From: Gnetum montanum
Taxonomy: Eukaryota; Streptophyta; Gnetopsida; Gnetales; Gnetaceae
Direction: 5' to 3'
Length of the DNA: 61,751 bases
Assembly (NCBI GenBank): GCA_015680685.1
Contig: MNCI01003648.1
Coordinates: forward strand, 181,483-243,233
This document shows positions 34,432 to 46,926 of this stretch, piece by piece (the first letter of the stretch is position 1; each line of letters begins with the position of its first letter). The translations under genes were made by a program, and so were the position numbers. Below the pieces are notes generated by a model. That model ran no database searches and was not told the origin of the DNA. It saw only the letters and a program-made list of their open reading frames with translations.

Positions 34432-35580
34432 TACGCCATCATAGGAGACAGTACACTTTGTAGACGCTCTTTCGATGGCGTGCTGCTTACTTGCATTAAC
34501 AAAGAACAAGCACAATGTATAGTTGGCGAAGTCCACGAAGGATTATGTGGAGGACACGTAGCACCACGAGCTATGGCTTCAAAAATCCATTGCTTAGGGT
34601 ATTACTGGCCTTACATGGAAAAAGATTATCTGACAAAGGTTAAAACGTGCAACATGTGTCAGCGTTACACAAATCTTATACACGTGTCGTCCACAGAATT
34701 ACACACAACTCAAATAACATGGCCATTTCAATGATGGGGACTAGACATCATAGGGCCAATCACACCGAAATCTTCCGCAGGTCATAGCTTCATAATTACC
34801 GCTACTGAGTACTTCACAAAGTGGGTAGAAGCTATTCCTTTACGGAAGATCACATCTCAACAAATTTGCCATTTCATCCTAGACAACATTGTAACCAGAT
34901 TTGATCTCCCAATGACTATCGTGACCGATAACGGGCCATAATTTAGTAGTACGGAAACCAAATCCTTCTGTGATAGCCTTGGCATTACACAATCTTTTTC
35001 CTCGCCCTATTACCCACAAGCAAATGGTCAAGCTGAAGCCACAAATAAAGTCATCATCAATCTACTCAAGAAAATGCTCGATAGTAACAAGAGACGGTGG
35101 CATGAAAAGATCCTCTATGTGCTATGGGCGAATCGTACTACATGTAGGACGGCTACAGATAGTATGCCCTACAGCCTAGTCTACGGATCTAAGGCAGTGC
35201 TGCCACTTGAATTACAAGTTCCTTCTCTGAGAATGGTCCTCTCCACGATTATAAATGAGGCTCAACACACCGAATCTTGGATCATGGATTTGGATTCAGT
35301 CGAGGAGAAACAAATACAAATGCTTGATACCATCGAAAAGTATCAAGATAAGCAGAGGCAGAAGCATCGTCATAATCTTCAACAGCGTTCGATCAAGAAA
35401 GGAGATTTAGTCCTCAAGGCCATTCGCGAACCAGTGGGAAAATTCTCTGCAAACTGGGGGGCCCTTTCTTGGTGGCTGATGTGTATGGCAATGGAGCATT
35501 CAAGTTAGCGGATATCAACGACAACGAGTTACCAAATCCTGTAAATCATATATATCTGAAGCGGTATTACATCTATGTGC
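34432..35580 (+). pseudogene. Element D integrase
   Basis: The zinc-binding domain has H and C pairs in VHEGLCGGHVAPRAMAS and KTCNMCQRY (34530-34670). The catalytic core keeps all three acidic residues: WGLDIIGPITP (about 34740), TDNGP (about 34927) and PQANGQAEATNK (about 35020). The C-terminal region continues (KGDLVLKAIREPVGKF) to a GPFLVADVYGNG box, reached only after a one-base frameshift in the G run at 35454-35459. It ends with HIYLKRYY near 35570. Stops at 34429 (TAG), 34732 (TGA) and 34939 (TAA) fit C-to-T changes. No chromodomain is present. Confidence 0.87.
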
Positions 35581-35587
35581 ATTTCCA

Positions 35588-36130
35588 ATGTTAACATCAG
35601 GTATGGCAATAACCGTCTGCTATGACGCTAAACTGGCAACAACCGTCCGCTATGACGTAAAACTGGCACTCCCTTTACGCGTCTGCCACGACGCTAAACT
35701 GGCATTGACCGTCCACCACGATGTAAAACTGGTAAGTTGCAACCCTCCGCTACGACGTAAAAATGGCAGTGTTGTACAGGTCCTCCAAGATGAAAAACTG
35801 GCATCTTTGGCATGCGTCCGCCATGACGCTAAACTGGCATCAGCTGTCCACCATGACACAAAACTGGCACAGGTAAGTAGCCATTTGCTGAAACATGAAA
35901 CCAGCACAGACTTGTCCCTGGGTCATGACATAAAACTGACACCCACAGTACGGTCTGCTGAGACCATAAATCAGCCTCGCCACCATCCACTATGATGTAA
36001 AACTAGCATTTCTTGGTCCGCCCAGACTTTAAACTTGGACCATGATCTGCGGAGACTTAAAACCAGCAACGACAGTCTACCAGGACTTAAAACTGGGACT
36101 TACAAACCGCCATCATGCAAATCAAGTGAG
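35588..36130 (+). repeat. Degenerate tandem repeat after pol, unit about 30-37 bp
   Basis: At least eight imperfect copies of GTCCGCTATGACGTAAAACTGGCA follow pol directly. Open frames across it on both strands reflect the repeat and are not genes. The core TAAAACTGG resembles TAAACTAG in the repeat at 27178-27345. Confidence 0.8.
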
Positions 36131-37250
36131 CGTACTCATCTTAGTGCAGCTATAAAACAAATGAGGTGGGATGCTGGGACAGCCCCAGCGTCACTACCTC
36201 ACCGGCATTCTGCTGATCCCTCGAATGTGCTGAAGGGCATATTACTGACCCCTCGGAGATGTCATCACTGCACCCACTACAGCGGTGGCACCTCTGAGAG
36301 TTTAGATTCGCCGACCGAAGCCCCAAAGGAGTTCTCATCAACTACGACTTTGGGGATCCCCGCTCATCATCATTATCAGGCTCTAGCTTTACAGATTCAC
36401 CTAGCTAGTTCTTTACATAACTAGTCAGGTGCGCTGAGTATGATGTTCTTTGGCGGCAATATGTTGGGCCGAGTGTCAATGTTGAAGACTCTAGCCTCGT
36501 GCTACAGTTCCTCCTTCATGGCCCGTTTACTTTATCTCACCTCAAATAGTACTTATTTCAACAACCTCACTGGTAATTCACAGGAGCAATAGTATCCTCT
36601 GTTCTCTTCTTTGGTTGTCACGAGGACGTCGTTTGAAGGTGCGTTCATCTGAGTGGTGTAGTACCGATAGCGTTTTGAGATGGCTGCTTAAGTTAACCTA
36701 TCCACTCAGGGGTGCATCCTTGTGTTCCTCATGATCCTACCCCTAGCCCTTATCACTATCCTTAACTATCCCATCTGCTTCCCTTACGCAAAACGTGAAA
36801 CGCTTTCCGCATCTGCATTACACTCAAATTCATGAACCGGCGTAACGCAACTCGCCTAGTGAACGGCAAAAAAAAAGGGGGGGGTCGGCAAAATGGGTGA
36901 AACACATCTCACCCAGGCCGTGCAGATGCAACACAATTCATCTATGCAAGCCTCTTCATCTACAAAATGATGGCATAACTCCATGCAAACACAATCGTTA
37001 GAGAAAGCCTGAGTGCTTATGCGTGAAAAAGCTATCCCTACTCATTTGGGTCTTCCCCGAACCTCATTTGAGTCTTCCCCAATCCTGTTTCCTCCTATAC
37101 TATCCTATCTCATGTTTCCCTCATCTCTGCACCTCTATGTTGACAGGGCGACACTTGAGTAACCATTGATGAATGCTGTTGGTGCTTTTACCTATCCGGT
37201 GTTTCATATTCTTTGTCGACGTCTTTCGGGCAAGCCCTCTAACCGTCAAC
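36131..37250 (+). other. Element D 3' non-coding tail
   Basis: No convincing coding capacity. A run of A then G at about 36870-36890 could be a remnant polypurine tract, but the real one is next to the LTR. Confidence 0.5.
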
Positions 37251-37262
37251 AAAGAGGGGCCA
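37251..37262 (+). other. Element D polypurine tract
   Basis: AAAGAGGGGCCA lies immediately before the 3' LTR start TGAAACACC. Confidence 0.75.
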
Positions 37263-38850
37263 TTGAAACACCATAGAAATTGCAAATCAGCCTCAGCTGA
37301 AGATTCACGATTTGGGTAGAAGATCGCGACGAATTCCAGAAGGCAAAGCAAGGCAAAGAGGCACGCTGCATCAAGTCTCCAAGTTCCTTACAGATTTTAA
37401 AACTTACTATGTTTTCTATCTTTACGCTACATTACGCAACATAGCGTAGTGTCGCTTAGCGTAATTCTGCTTAACATAGTCCGATATCGGAAGGTGACTT
37501 ACTTCGACAGATTTAATGAAGTTTAAGGCCTAAGCACTGTAATATGCGACATGTCGCATATTTGGCTAAGTCCTTTGCTCAGGGCTGAGTTTACACTCCG
37601 TTATGCAGAGCAGTGTAACGAGCTTCAAGAAAAGTAAAGTCAGAGTCAAAGGAAGCGCAGCAGATTGATTTATTCTTTTTGCAGATTGGTTGCTTTACGC
37701 TCATTACGCTACGCAACGTGGACAAGCGTAATTTGTTGTAAAGTTGACCATTTTTATGCCTTATTATGCTTTGTGGTGTAAATAAGCGTAAAACAGCTGG
37801 CACCAACTACTCCCATGCTCTATTACGCTCTGCCACGCGACGCAGCATAAACAAGTGTAATACAGCGTAAAGCCGACTAAAGTAGTTACGCATCTGCTAT
37901 CCACATGCACAATACGCTGATAAGCGTATTGTGCGTAATCATGAAGCAGCTTTGGCAAAAGTGTTAACAGTGTACTTCGCCCCTTCTTCCAGAAATGTGA
38001 CGCGACATAATCAGTTTCTACATGAAATTGGACAAGTCAATGGTATTTTGAGGGTTCGAGACACGTGTCATTAGGGCCATGCCTTCTCCACGTGTTGTGG
38101 AACTTATAAATACTCCAGTTGACGGAGAAACAAAAATAGGAGAGGCTTCTTGGACTTTTGGCGGTTATCATCTTCGAGCAGAGACAAGAGACATCTTTGA
38201 GCATTAGCAGCGGGAGCGATCACACCTTTTGGCAAAAAATATAGTTCTCCCCATCGGTGATCATCAACAGCTTTGAGCAGAGACTACCGAAGGCAAAGAG
38301 GATAGATCAGAGATCAAGAGATCATCTGGTGCGGTTGGCAACATCTATTGATCAGACACAGTTGATCGATAGACATTTAGGCTTGACCTTCCTTGCATCC
38401 CGTCTTTGGCTTACAAGGTAGATCGAACTTCATTCTGTACTCCTTGCTGGACAATTTTCTTATTATTTTGTGTATGTTCCACATAAGATAAGTGGAAATT
38501 ATTCCATTGGTGTATTCGATATACTCAATTTTTCGGGCCAAAGCACAGATCTGGGAATTACGAATTTCTCCTTAATCCGATCCTTCTTGTCATGTTAATG
38601 TTGTCATTATTGTAATTTATCTACATTTTTTTCCTCTCCTTTCGCAGTTCATCGAATCAAATCGTTCCACGGATTATCTATAATCTTCATCGATTTACTG
38701 ATTGAGTAAGTCCCTGTCTGATTGACAAGACCGTTCAGGGCACTGCGAATTCGTTTTCTCCAGCACAGCCCTCGTACGGATCCGTGGTTAAGACTGTGTA
38801 CATGGATTTTGTTTGGTATTTTCCAGCTACTGACATTTTTCATCGTTACA
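37263..38850 (+). repeat. Element D 3' LTR
   Basis: 1588 bp, TGAAACACCA to CATCGTTACA. It aligns with 21315-22901 without notable gaps, at about 95 percent identity by hand count. Confidence 0.95.
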
Positions 38851-38855
38851 AACTG
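38851..38855. repeat. Target site duplication of D, right copy (AACTG)
   Basis: Identical to 21310-21314. Sequence continues directly into B's protease-RT linker, confirmed by alignment with element A. Confidence 0.95.
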
Positions 38856-40420
38856 GAGTAGGTTCATTGCCAACTCTCTAATGATGAACCTAATGACACT
38901 TATTAGGGAGAGTTGGAGGTCCATAAAAATTTTAAAGAAAAATCCTTGAAGTTGAAAACTCTACCTACTAGCATGGAATATACATTTCTAAAAAATGGCA
39001 AGCTAGTGATAATCAATGCTAACCTTGCTCTTGAATAGAAAGAGATGTAGTTTAAGGTGGTCAAAAAATGGCCAACAATCTTGGCTTGGTTATATCCTAA
39101 ATTCACTGGGATTGATTCTAGAATATGCTAGCATCGCATCTATATTGATCCTTCCATAAAGCCAAAGAGGTAGCTACAACGATGATTGAACCCCAAGTTG
39201 AAGCAAATCATTAAGAAGAAGATTGAACAACTCCTCAAGGTGGGGTTCATCTATCTAATTATGGACAGTGAGTGGGTTATCCCACTTGTGATCATGTTAA
39301 AGAAAGGTGGCAAGTGGAGGGTCTATATTGACTTCAAGCTATTAAACATGGTGACCTACAAATATCATTTTCCATTTCCATTTGTGGACCAAATGTTGAA
39401 TAATATCTTAGGGAATTGCTATTATAGCTTTCTGGATGATTATAGTGGCTATAACTAGATTCAAATTACACTAGAGGATCAGGCCAAAACTACATTCACA
39501 AGTTCTTGGGGGATTTTTGCATATAAAAAGATGCCTTTTGGTCTGTGTAATGCCCCTACAACATTCCAATGCCTTGTCTTGAGCATTTTTCAACAACAGA
39601 TTGGTAGTGTGATGGAAGTCTTCATGGATGACTTCTCCACCTATTGTATTACATTTGAGCAAGCCTTAGACCACCTTGAGCAACTCTTGAAAATGTGTGT
39701 GGAGATTAATCTTTGGCTTAATTGTCAAAAAAGCCATTTGGTGATCCAGGAGGACATTATGTTGGGACATAGAATCTTACAAGTAGGGATTGAGGTGGAT
39801 ACTAAAAAGATTAGGATCATCCAATGAATTACCTATTAGTTGAAAATCATTAAACATGTTGGGTCATTCCTTAGACACACTTGCTACTATCGGTGATTTA
39901 TAGAGAATTTCTCTAAGATTGCTAAATCATTGGTGGAGCTGACAAAGAAAGATTCTCTGTTTGTATAGACCAAGTAATGTGAAAAGGCATTCCAATAACT
40001 CAAAGAAAATCTTGTAGAAACTCCAATTCTATGAGCACCTAATTGGTCTTTACTATTTCACATCATGATGGATGCATCAAACTATGCCTTGCATGCCATG
40101 CTCATGTAGTTGGAGAATCAAAAATGTTCATACTATATCCACTATGCAAGCCGAAGCATTGTGGATGCATAGCTCAACTACACCACAACATAGAAAGAAC
40201 AAATGGCAATGGTGTATGCCTTGGAGAAATTCAAGCACTATGTGCTTGGATATAAGGTGTTCATGCACATAGACCACAGTGCAATTTACTTCCTAATGAA
40301 CAAACTAATGATAACCCCCCACATCATATGGTGGCTTGTGATCTTGTAGGAATTCAATCTTACAATGATAGATCAAAAAAGAATTGAGAACATGATCGCT
40401 AACCACCTATCTTAGTTATG
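38856..40420 (+). pseudogene. Element B reverse transcriptase and RNase H (degenerate)
   Basis: This continues B after D. RT spans 39186-39827: KQIIKKKIEQLLKVGFIY, KGGKWRVYIDFKLLNMV, FPFVDQMLNNIL, DDYSGYN, KKMPFGLCNAPTTFQCLV and the active site FMDD at 39621-39632, which is intact. The region 38856-39180 matches the protease-RT linker of element A. RNase H is at about 40040-40400 (FHIMMDASNYALHAML, MVYALEKFKHYVLG, HIDHSAIYFL). Several stops and frameshifts occur. D's insertion separates it from its own gag-pro. Confidence 0.85.
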
Positions 40421-40639
40421 ATGGGACAACAAAGAGGAGGAGAGTCCATTCTTTGATCAATTTCCTAATGAAATTCTCTTTGTTGATGCTATAATTGAAC
40501 AAGTGCCCATTGAGCCAAACTAGTACAATGGCATCCTCACTTATCTTCTCACTCAAGAGATGCCACAAGAGTTGGACTACAGGAAGAAACAATAGTTTCT
40601 TCATCAGGCCAAATGCTTCATGAAAATCAAAGGACACCT

Positions 40640-41560
40640 TTATAGGGTGTGCACTGATGGCCTATTCATTGTTGTGTTCCTGATGCTAATAAATTGCACA
40701 TTTTCCAAGATGCTCATGAGGGTCCTTGTAAGGACCACTATGCAAGAAGATGCATGGCCATTAAGATCTTGATGGCAAGGTATTATTGGTCGATAATCTT
40801 AATGGATGTCCACAACATCGTTTGCTCTTGTGAATGCTATCAACACAATGGTGAGTTGATTGATCGAATGGAGGATTTTTAGCAATGGATTCAATCACTA
40901 GAACACTTTAACATTTGGGACATTGACTTCATCGGTCCCATCACATCCATGTCAAATGGAAAGGCATACATAATAGTCACTATTGACTATTGTACAAAAT
41001 GGGCAAAATCAGTAGCCATCCTTGACTATACATCTTCTACTACTGTGCAATTTGTACAAAAAAATGTTGTGAATAAGTTTGGAGTGCCACTTGCACTAAT
41101 TTCTAATAATAGTATTCACTTTATAGGCACTACCTTTTGAAAGCTCCTGCAACACTTGGAGGTTGAACATAAATTAACACCACCTTACCACCCCCAAGCT
41201 AACAGCCAAGCTAAGGCAACAAATAGGAAGATCACTAAGATCCTAACCAAAAAAAATTAGAAAATATAGGAGAGACTAGAGCACCAAACTTAATGATGCC
41301 CTTTGGGCATACTGTTCAACACAAAAACTCCCTATAGGCTACTCTCCCTATGAGCTAGTGTATAAGAAATTTCCAACTCTTCCTATTCAATCTAAGCTTC
41401 ATACACTTTCAATAGCTTGTGATCTTGATCTTAGCTTAAGCCTAGCATAGGAAGAAAGATTGATCAACCTTAACATGTTAGATGATAATAGATTGGTAGC
41501 CCTCTCGCAGAATCAAGTTCAACAAAAAACACCATGACCTTAAAATAAGAAAAGTAAAAT
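40640..41560 (+). pseudogene. Element B integrase (degenerate)
   Basis: The zinc-binding region is at 40694-40882 (FQDAHEGPCKDHYARR, LMARYYWSI, C-x-C-x remnant), then WDIDFIGPITSMSNGKAY and VTIDYCTKWAK at about 40915-41010. The second catalytic Asp is Asn (ISNNSIHF, normally SDNGSHF) and the catalytic Glu is Lys (QANSQAKATNR). Both changes are consistent with G-to-A transitions. The C-terminal part around SPYELVY continues in other frames to about 41560. Confidence 0.8.
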
Positions 41561-43880
41561 TTCAACTTGAAGACAAGGTCCTTTACCCAAACCCCACACA
41601 TGTCCTTCAAAAGATTAAGTTCCAAACATTTTGGAAAGAGCCTAATATCATTTATGAAGCCTTTCCTTCTAGAGCCATGTTGAACTAAAAACCTGAAAGT
41701 CCAAACATGAAATTACTAGTCAACACACAACAAATAAAGCCTTTCCATGAGCCTAAGATAGCCAATGATAGCAACCCCTCTTTGAATGGACAACCTCCCT
41801 CAATTTTTCAAATCTCCTCCTTCTAACACAATCTTGGGGGAGATGGCCATCCATGCTAAATCATACAAGTAGCTCTTTACTTTTTATGCTTTTTTTTTTA
41901 CACTTTCTTGGCTTACATGTTTTGGTTTGTTCCCATTTTTTTGTTTTACACCATCATTAGTATGTTTTAACTTTCTTGAAAATTATAATTTTTTTTTATA
42001 TTTTACTTTATTTTGGTGTTTTTTTCTTATTGTTTTCTAATAAATTATGTTTGTTTTCTCTTCTTTATTGCTGACAGGATGTAATGATGCTATAGCTATT
42101 GCTAATGGTGGTTTGTACTTAATGTTTTCAATTGCTAATGTCTAGATTCTAGCTTTGAATTTTGCTATTGAAAACTAAGACATGGTTCATTTTTCATGGA
42201 ACAAGAAGTAAGTCCATGTCATCCACCCATCCACAACAATCTATGATGTTACTAGTTTTGGAAATATGAGGTTCCTTTTTCATTAATGAAACTTTAATGA
42301 AATTGTGACCATGGTAGTTTCCAAACTTAGAAAATATGAAAAGGATTGAAAAGGGGGTTACTTGAAGGAGTTTCAATGTTCTTTGTACCTTCTATTTACC
42401 TGAGTGCATGAGTGTTTCTCATAGATTTCTTACCATTCCTCTATCGACCAATAACATGAAGTTCATAAGTCTTTGCATGGTGTGGTTCCCATCCAAAAAT
42501 CCATAAAAACATAAAAATTCAAAAAAATGATGGGAATTCAAAGCACACCCCTTAGACAAAATAACAGACAACAAGCACTAGTTATGGGACTAGAAAGACA
42601 TGTTACCCATGCCTGAAGGTCCCCTCTAACTAAGGCCCTTTCTCACTTCCTACTTCTCTTTTCTTCTCAATAAGGAATGGTGATTGATATGTAGGAGAAT
42701 TCATGTGTCTTGAGGGGGTGGACTAATCTTTGAGTGTCGATGCAAAGTCACTGAAAGTGGTTGGTTTTTATTTGGACTAAGGATGGACTTTATCGGGTCA
42801 TTCAACCACAAAATCCACAAGGAACTTCATGTGACTGTGATTCAAAAATCCATCCCACTCTTCTCTCTCATCCATCAATTCTTTCTATGATTCACCTCAC
42901 TTCTAGTTTACCATGTTTTGTTCATTGTCTTAGTTTGATATGTTAAAATTCTTAGGTAGATTCTTCCGGATTAGGTCCTTCACATTTCATAACCATTACT
43001 CAACTGTGGGACCCATTGACTCCTTGGTTTAAGGATATGTAAGGGCAAGAAGAGCATGAACCTGCTATGGGGAGGACCCACTTACATATCTCTTGGAAAA
43101 ATTAGTTAAGTTCCTCATCCTTAGGCATTTTTGCAATTGAATCTTTTGCATTTCCCATCAGTTGCATCCAGTTTGTGCTCCTTTGTGGCATTTCTCCATC
43201 ATTCTCCAATCAAACACTCCTTTTTGGACTATCAAATCCTTTTTATGAATTTCATCGTGTTCTAGGCTTCTTGGGCTTTCATAAGACTTCAATTTTATGC
43301 AAAAGCTCCTTGTTTTTATTATTTTTTCCAAAGTCAAACTTTGGTCAACAATCACATCAATGAGACCTCATCAATGCAGCCAACCACGTTGATGTGATCT
43401 AGTCAATAGGATCCCATCTATACATGATAAAAATAGTATAAATATAGCACAACACTTAGGGATTTTTTGTCATTTTGCTTCAAACACTAGGGGATTTTTT
43501 CCATTTTCTAGAGCCCAAGCACCTTACAGAGCCCATAACTTTCAAATTGCTTGCCCGATTTCCATCATTTTTTAGTTCTCTAACTACCAAAGATATGCTC
43601 TTCATCATGGGGGTTACAAACCTTAGGTTTTTAATAGGAAATTTTTCAAAATTTTTCTAACTCCTCCAAAGGTTTAATGCATAAAACAACATTAAATCAT
43701 AAATATATGAAAAGTTAAATCCTTTCAATGAACTCCAATAACTCAATTAACTAAAATAATATTAAAATAATCAATTTTCCATAATCACAACTTAGCCAAG
43801 TGTAACTCCCTAAGGAGAGAAGGTATCCAAATGTCATAATTTACACACCACCCACTAATCCTTGATTATTGTAACCATAG
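41561..43880 (+). other. Element B spacer between pol and the extra reading frame
   Basis: No conserved domain is visible. The part before 41820 is the decayed end of pol. It contains CTTGGGGGAGATGG near 41835, homopolymer T runs around 41890-42000, and a U3-like patch at 43340-43445 described separately. Short open stretches (42761-42946, 43175-43363, 43475-43660) have no recognisable similarity. Confidence 0.5.
43340..43445 (+). promoter_or_regulatory. Internal LTR-U3-like patch with TATA box
   Basis: Several copies of CATCAATG or TTGATGTGATCTAG, plus GGATCCCATC, recall the U3 of B's own LTR (17020-17135). A TATAAATA box follows at 43438-43445. The extra reading frame begins about 435 bp downstream. 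This may be an internal promoter; no transcript evidence is available here. Confidence 0.35.
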
Positions 43881-46690
43881 ATGGCATCAAAAGAAAAGCA
43901 TGGACTAGAATCTGGACCATCCCAACCAAAGGACAAGTGTCCAAGAGCAAGAAGGGGCTAGGAAAAACCCTAAGAATAAGAAGCGGAGATCCACGCAACA
44001 AGACCTCTTTGGGAGGAGCCCAAAGTGGAATTTGTTAGGTAGGTTCCCTAGGTTGAAATAGAGTAGTTCCACCAAGATAAGGCACTAGGACCAAGACCAA
44101 GACTTGAGGTCACTTTGATCAAAGCTTGCCTAAATTAGATCAAGCCATGTGACGTCCAATGTTTAGTACTCCAAGAACTGAACTTTGGGCCATTCTTGGA
44201 GTTTGCTATAGAAGAAGTCAAGATGTAGTTATAAAGCTCTCCCATGTGGCTAATCATCACTTCCAGTGGGAAGTGGTACATGGAAGAGACCTATCTCTTC
44301 TAGAACAATTGATAGGCAGATGCCACAGTAAAGATCAAGGACATCAATGTGTCCTACTCAGTGAAAGCCATTTTGTAGGCTCTTGGCCTACCTAAAATGG
44401 AGGCCAAGTTGGTAGAGATCTTGACCTAAGTAGACTAAAAAGGAGTGGGTCTAATGGTGCTATGGAACATACTGCAAGGAGTATGATGCACTCACAATAA
44501 TGGAATGTGCTTATTTCAAGATAGTGACTTATCACCTCAATCCAATGGTAAGCCCAAGTAAGGAGACTACCATCTCTGCCCATGCATGTGTGGCTCTAAA
44601 AATTCCTAGTAAACCTTCCATGACTAATCTATCTGGAGATAGAGAAGTGATTCAAAGAAAATGACCATGGAAGGAAAACCATGCCCTTTTCCTACCTTGC
44701 CAAAAAATTATGTAAAAGGACAAGTATAGCCTGCTATGCTAATAACACAATTAGACATTCTCTTGCTACCTCTTGGGCTAAGATGATAAAATATAAGATC
44801 CCTACCAAGATCAAGTAAAAGGAGAAGCCACCACCCACTCAAGAAATAATTCCAAATGCTCATACTACTATTGAACGCATGTGTAAGATCCATGAGAAAC
44901 TTTTGTAGTAGTAATTTGCAAGATTGAGTGGTCAAGAGCCATCTATGTACAGACCAACCATAAGCCATCTTAACAAAGTGGCTCAATCTATAAGCTAGAT
45001 GGTAGGTGGTGGATTAATGTTTTCTACCGAAAGAATGTAGGTGCCCACGTGCTTGAATCCTAGCACCTGGGAAGTAATGCTGTCTCTTTTGGGACAACAT
45101 CAATTTCCAAAGTTTTCTAGAAATTCCACTACTTTCTTGGTGTAGTTGGAGGAAGGTGAGGGCACCATAGTTGTAGTGATGCAACACCATGAATAGGAAA
45201 AAATGGTAGAAGTGGTAGCTAATAGAGTGGCCTAGGTACTTAATGCACTAGTAGCATCTATGCTAGACATTACTATACTTGGAGATGTGCAAACATCTGC
45301 TAGAACCATAAGTGGGAGATTCAGTGTAACCCAGCATGAGGAGTTGCTAGAGTGACTAGTGAGAATTGAGCAATTAATTCTAGATGTCTTTGATCTTCTG
45401 GATAATATCATTGCTACATAGTCATAGCTACTTGAGGCCAAGGGCAGGTGTATCACATTGGAGGAGTAACTCAAAATAGCCAAAACTGAGAACCAATGCT
45501 TGACCACAAAGGTTGTTGAACTTAGAGTCCACCTCCCTAATCCCATGGTACTTGGCCAAGTAACCACGAGAGATGAAGCTTTTGAATAGCTTCAATAGAA
45601 ACTTAGAGAGGCTAAGTATGCAAAGGAGTTGATGGTCTTTAATCAGTTCTTAGGGGATGTAGTGACTTATAACATGTAGAAGGACTTGGATCAAACTCAC
45701 CAGGAGAATAAGCACTTGATCATAGAAAACCATCACCTATGCAATGCTGATGCATAGAAATGATAACTAATAGAATTTATTCATCAATAACAAGAGAAGC
45801 TTGCAAGGATAAATGATAAATTAAGAAGGTTGTCATGAGAGAATCATAATCTCTCGATGGAGGAGGTGTGCGCCATTCATCAAAAATCTACAATTGATAT
45901 TATCACTTGGAAAAACAAGGCCCTCAAATTTGAGAGGGTTAAGAACCACTACAGGGATCAAGTTGGCCTAGAAAAAGAAGTTAATGAGAAGCACATCTAA
46001 ATGATGAAAGAAAAAGTGAATGAAACCCTCCAATAGCTCCAACAAGGATGTGATATCTAGTAGCCCATCTTTGATGGATTGAATGAATACAACAAGGTGG
46101 AAATCCTCATGAAGGAGCTATAGATCAAGGAAATGACAAAGTACATGGAGCTTGCCAACCTTCATTATGCAAACTTAGCATGCTAACTACTAAATGACCA
46201 TTATCAAAATTGGAGAAGCAAGTGGCCAACTCATACTTGTTGTACAAGGCAGCATTCAAGACCTATAAGGAGACTAAGCAAAATCTTGAGCTTGGGAATG
46301 TGGAACTTGAGGTTCTAAGGACAATGTTCACTAATCAAAGATCAACAACAAAGAACCTGGCCAAAAGAATGAACAACTAACAGGAGGTAAAGAATGTAGT
46401 CGAGGCGTTCAATGTTGAACATAAACGTTTTGCTACCTGGTCTATTAATGTAAAGGAGATGTTCCTGGAAATGCCCTATCCTTGGGATTTTCCCACTCTA
46501 GCCCACATTCATGATGTCACTAGACTGTGAATGATCCTAGGAAAAAGGAAGAGAAGATGAAAGCATTGCTGGACAATTTCTACCATCCACCAGAAGTCAC
46601 AAGTATTGTCGGACAACCACAACCACTACAACAACTGTCATGTGTTTTGAAAGCAAGAGAAGGTCCTTTAGAACCTTCCCCAATTGGGAT
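43881..46690 (+). pseudogene. Element B post-pol extra reading frame (coiled-coil protein, degenerate)
   Basis: It begins at ATG 43881 (MASKEKHGLESGPSQPKDK) and can be followed through many TAG/TAA stops at likely Gln codons. The N-terminal part includes FGPFLEFAIEEVKM and AILWALGLPKMEAKLVEIL, which I cannot assign. From about 45340 on it is strongly helical and heptad-like (IEQLILDVFDLLDNIIAT; KLREAKYAKELMVFNQFL; HQENKHLIIENHHL). The position after pol is that of Athila env-like genes, but I see no signal peptide or membrane segment. Homologous fragments lie at 51360-51780 and 52920-53900, so it is a family feature rather than random sequence. Function unknown. Confidence 0.6.
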
Positions 46691-46913
46691 TGTTTGACTT
46701 TCTTCCTCATCTACCAATCATTAGAGGAGTTGGTTATTCATTTTTTATCATAGTATTCAATTTTGTTATCATGAACACCAAATTTTGTAATGATTGTAAA
46801 TTCATACACATGGACACTTAGATCTTGTTGTGTTTGTCTTGTGTGTCTATAGTCAATCAATAATCCCATACCTTTCCAAGTTTTGTATAGAACTTGAGGA
46901 TGAGTTTTTATTT

Positions 46914-46926
46914 AGTCGTGGGGATA
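46914..46926 (+). other. Element B polypurine tract
   Basis: GTCGTGGGGATA-type purine-rich sequence directly precedes the 3' LTR; element E has a related GTCATGAAGATA at the same place. Confidence 0.5.

Larger units (their letters stand above)
21315..38850 (+). mobile_element. Element D: 17.5 kb Tat/Ogre-like Ty3/gypsy retrotransposon with an antisense gene
   Basis: Complete element: LTRs 21315-22901 and 37263-38850, PBS at 22908-22926, gag-pro 23154-26930, antisense gene 27521-31570, RT/RNase H/second RNase H/integrase 32062-35580, long 3' tail with tandem repeats, polypurine tract 37251-37259. AACTG target duplications flank it (21310-21314, 38851-38855) inside element B. My hand alignment of the LTRs gives about 84 differences over 1587 bp (about 5 percent), mostly transitions. 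The archaeal-type second RNase H, C-x2-H-x4-H-x4-C gag knuckle, large size and pro-RT gap point to the Tat lineage. The genes carry many stops but few frameshifts. Confidence 0.93.

Noticed and set aside
35588-36424. Open frames over the post-pol repeats of D
   Set aside because: The translation is a repeating pattern produced by the tandem DNA repeat, on both strands.
43881-46690. True retroviral-type env gene
   Set aside because: The position fits, but no signal peptide, cleavage site or membrane segment can be seen; the frame is coiled-coil rich.
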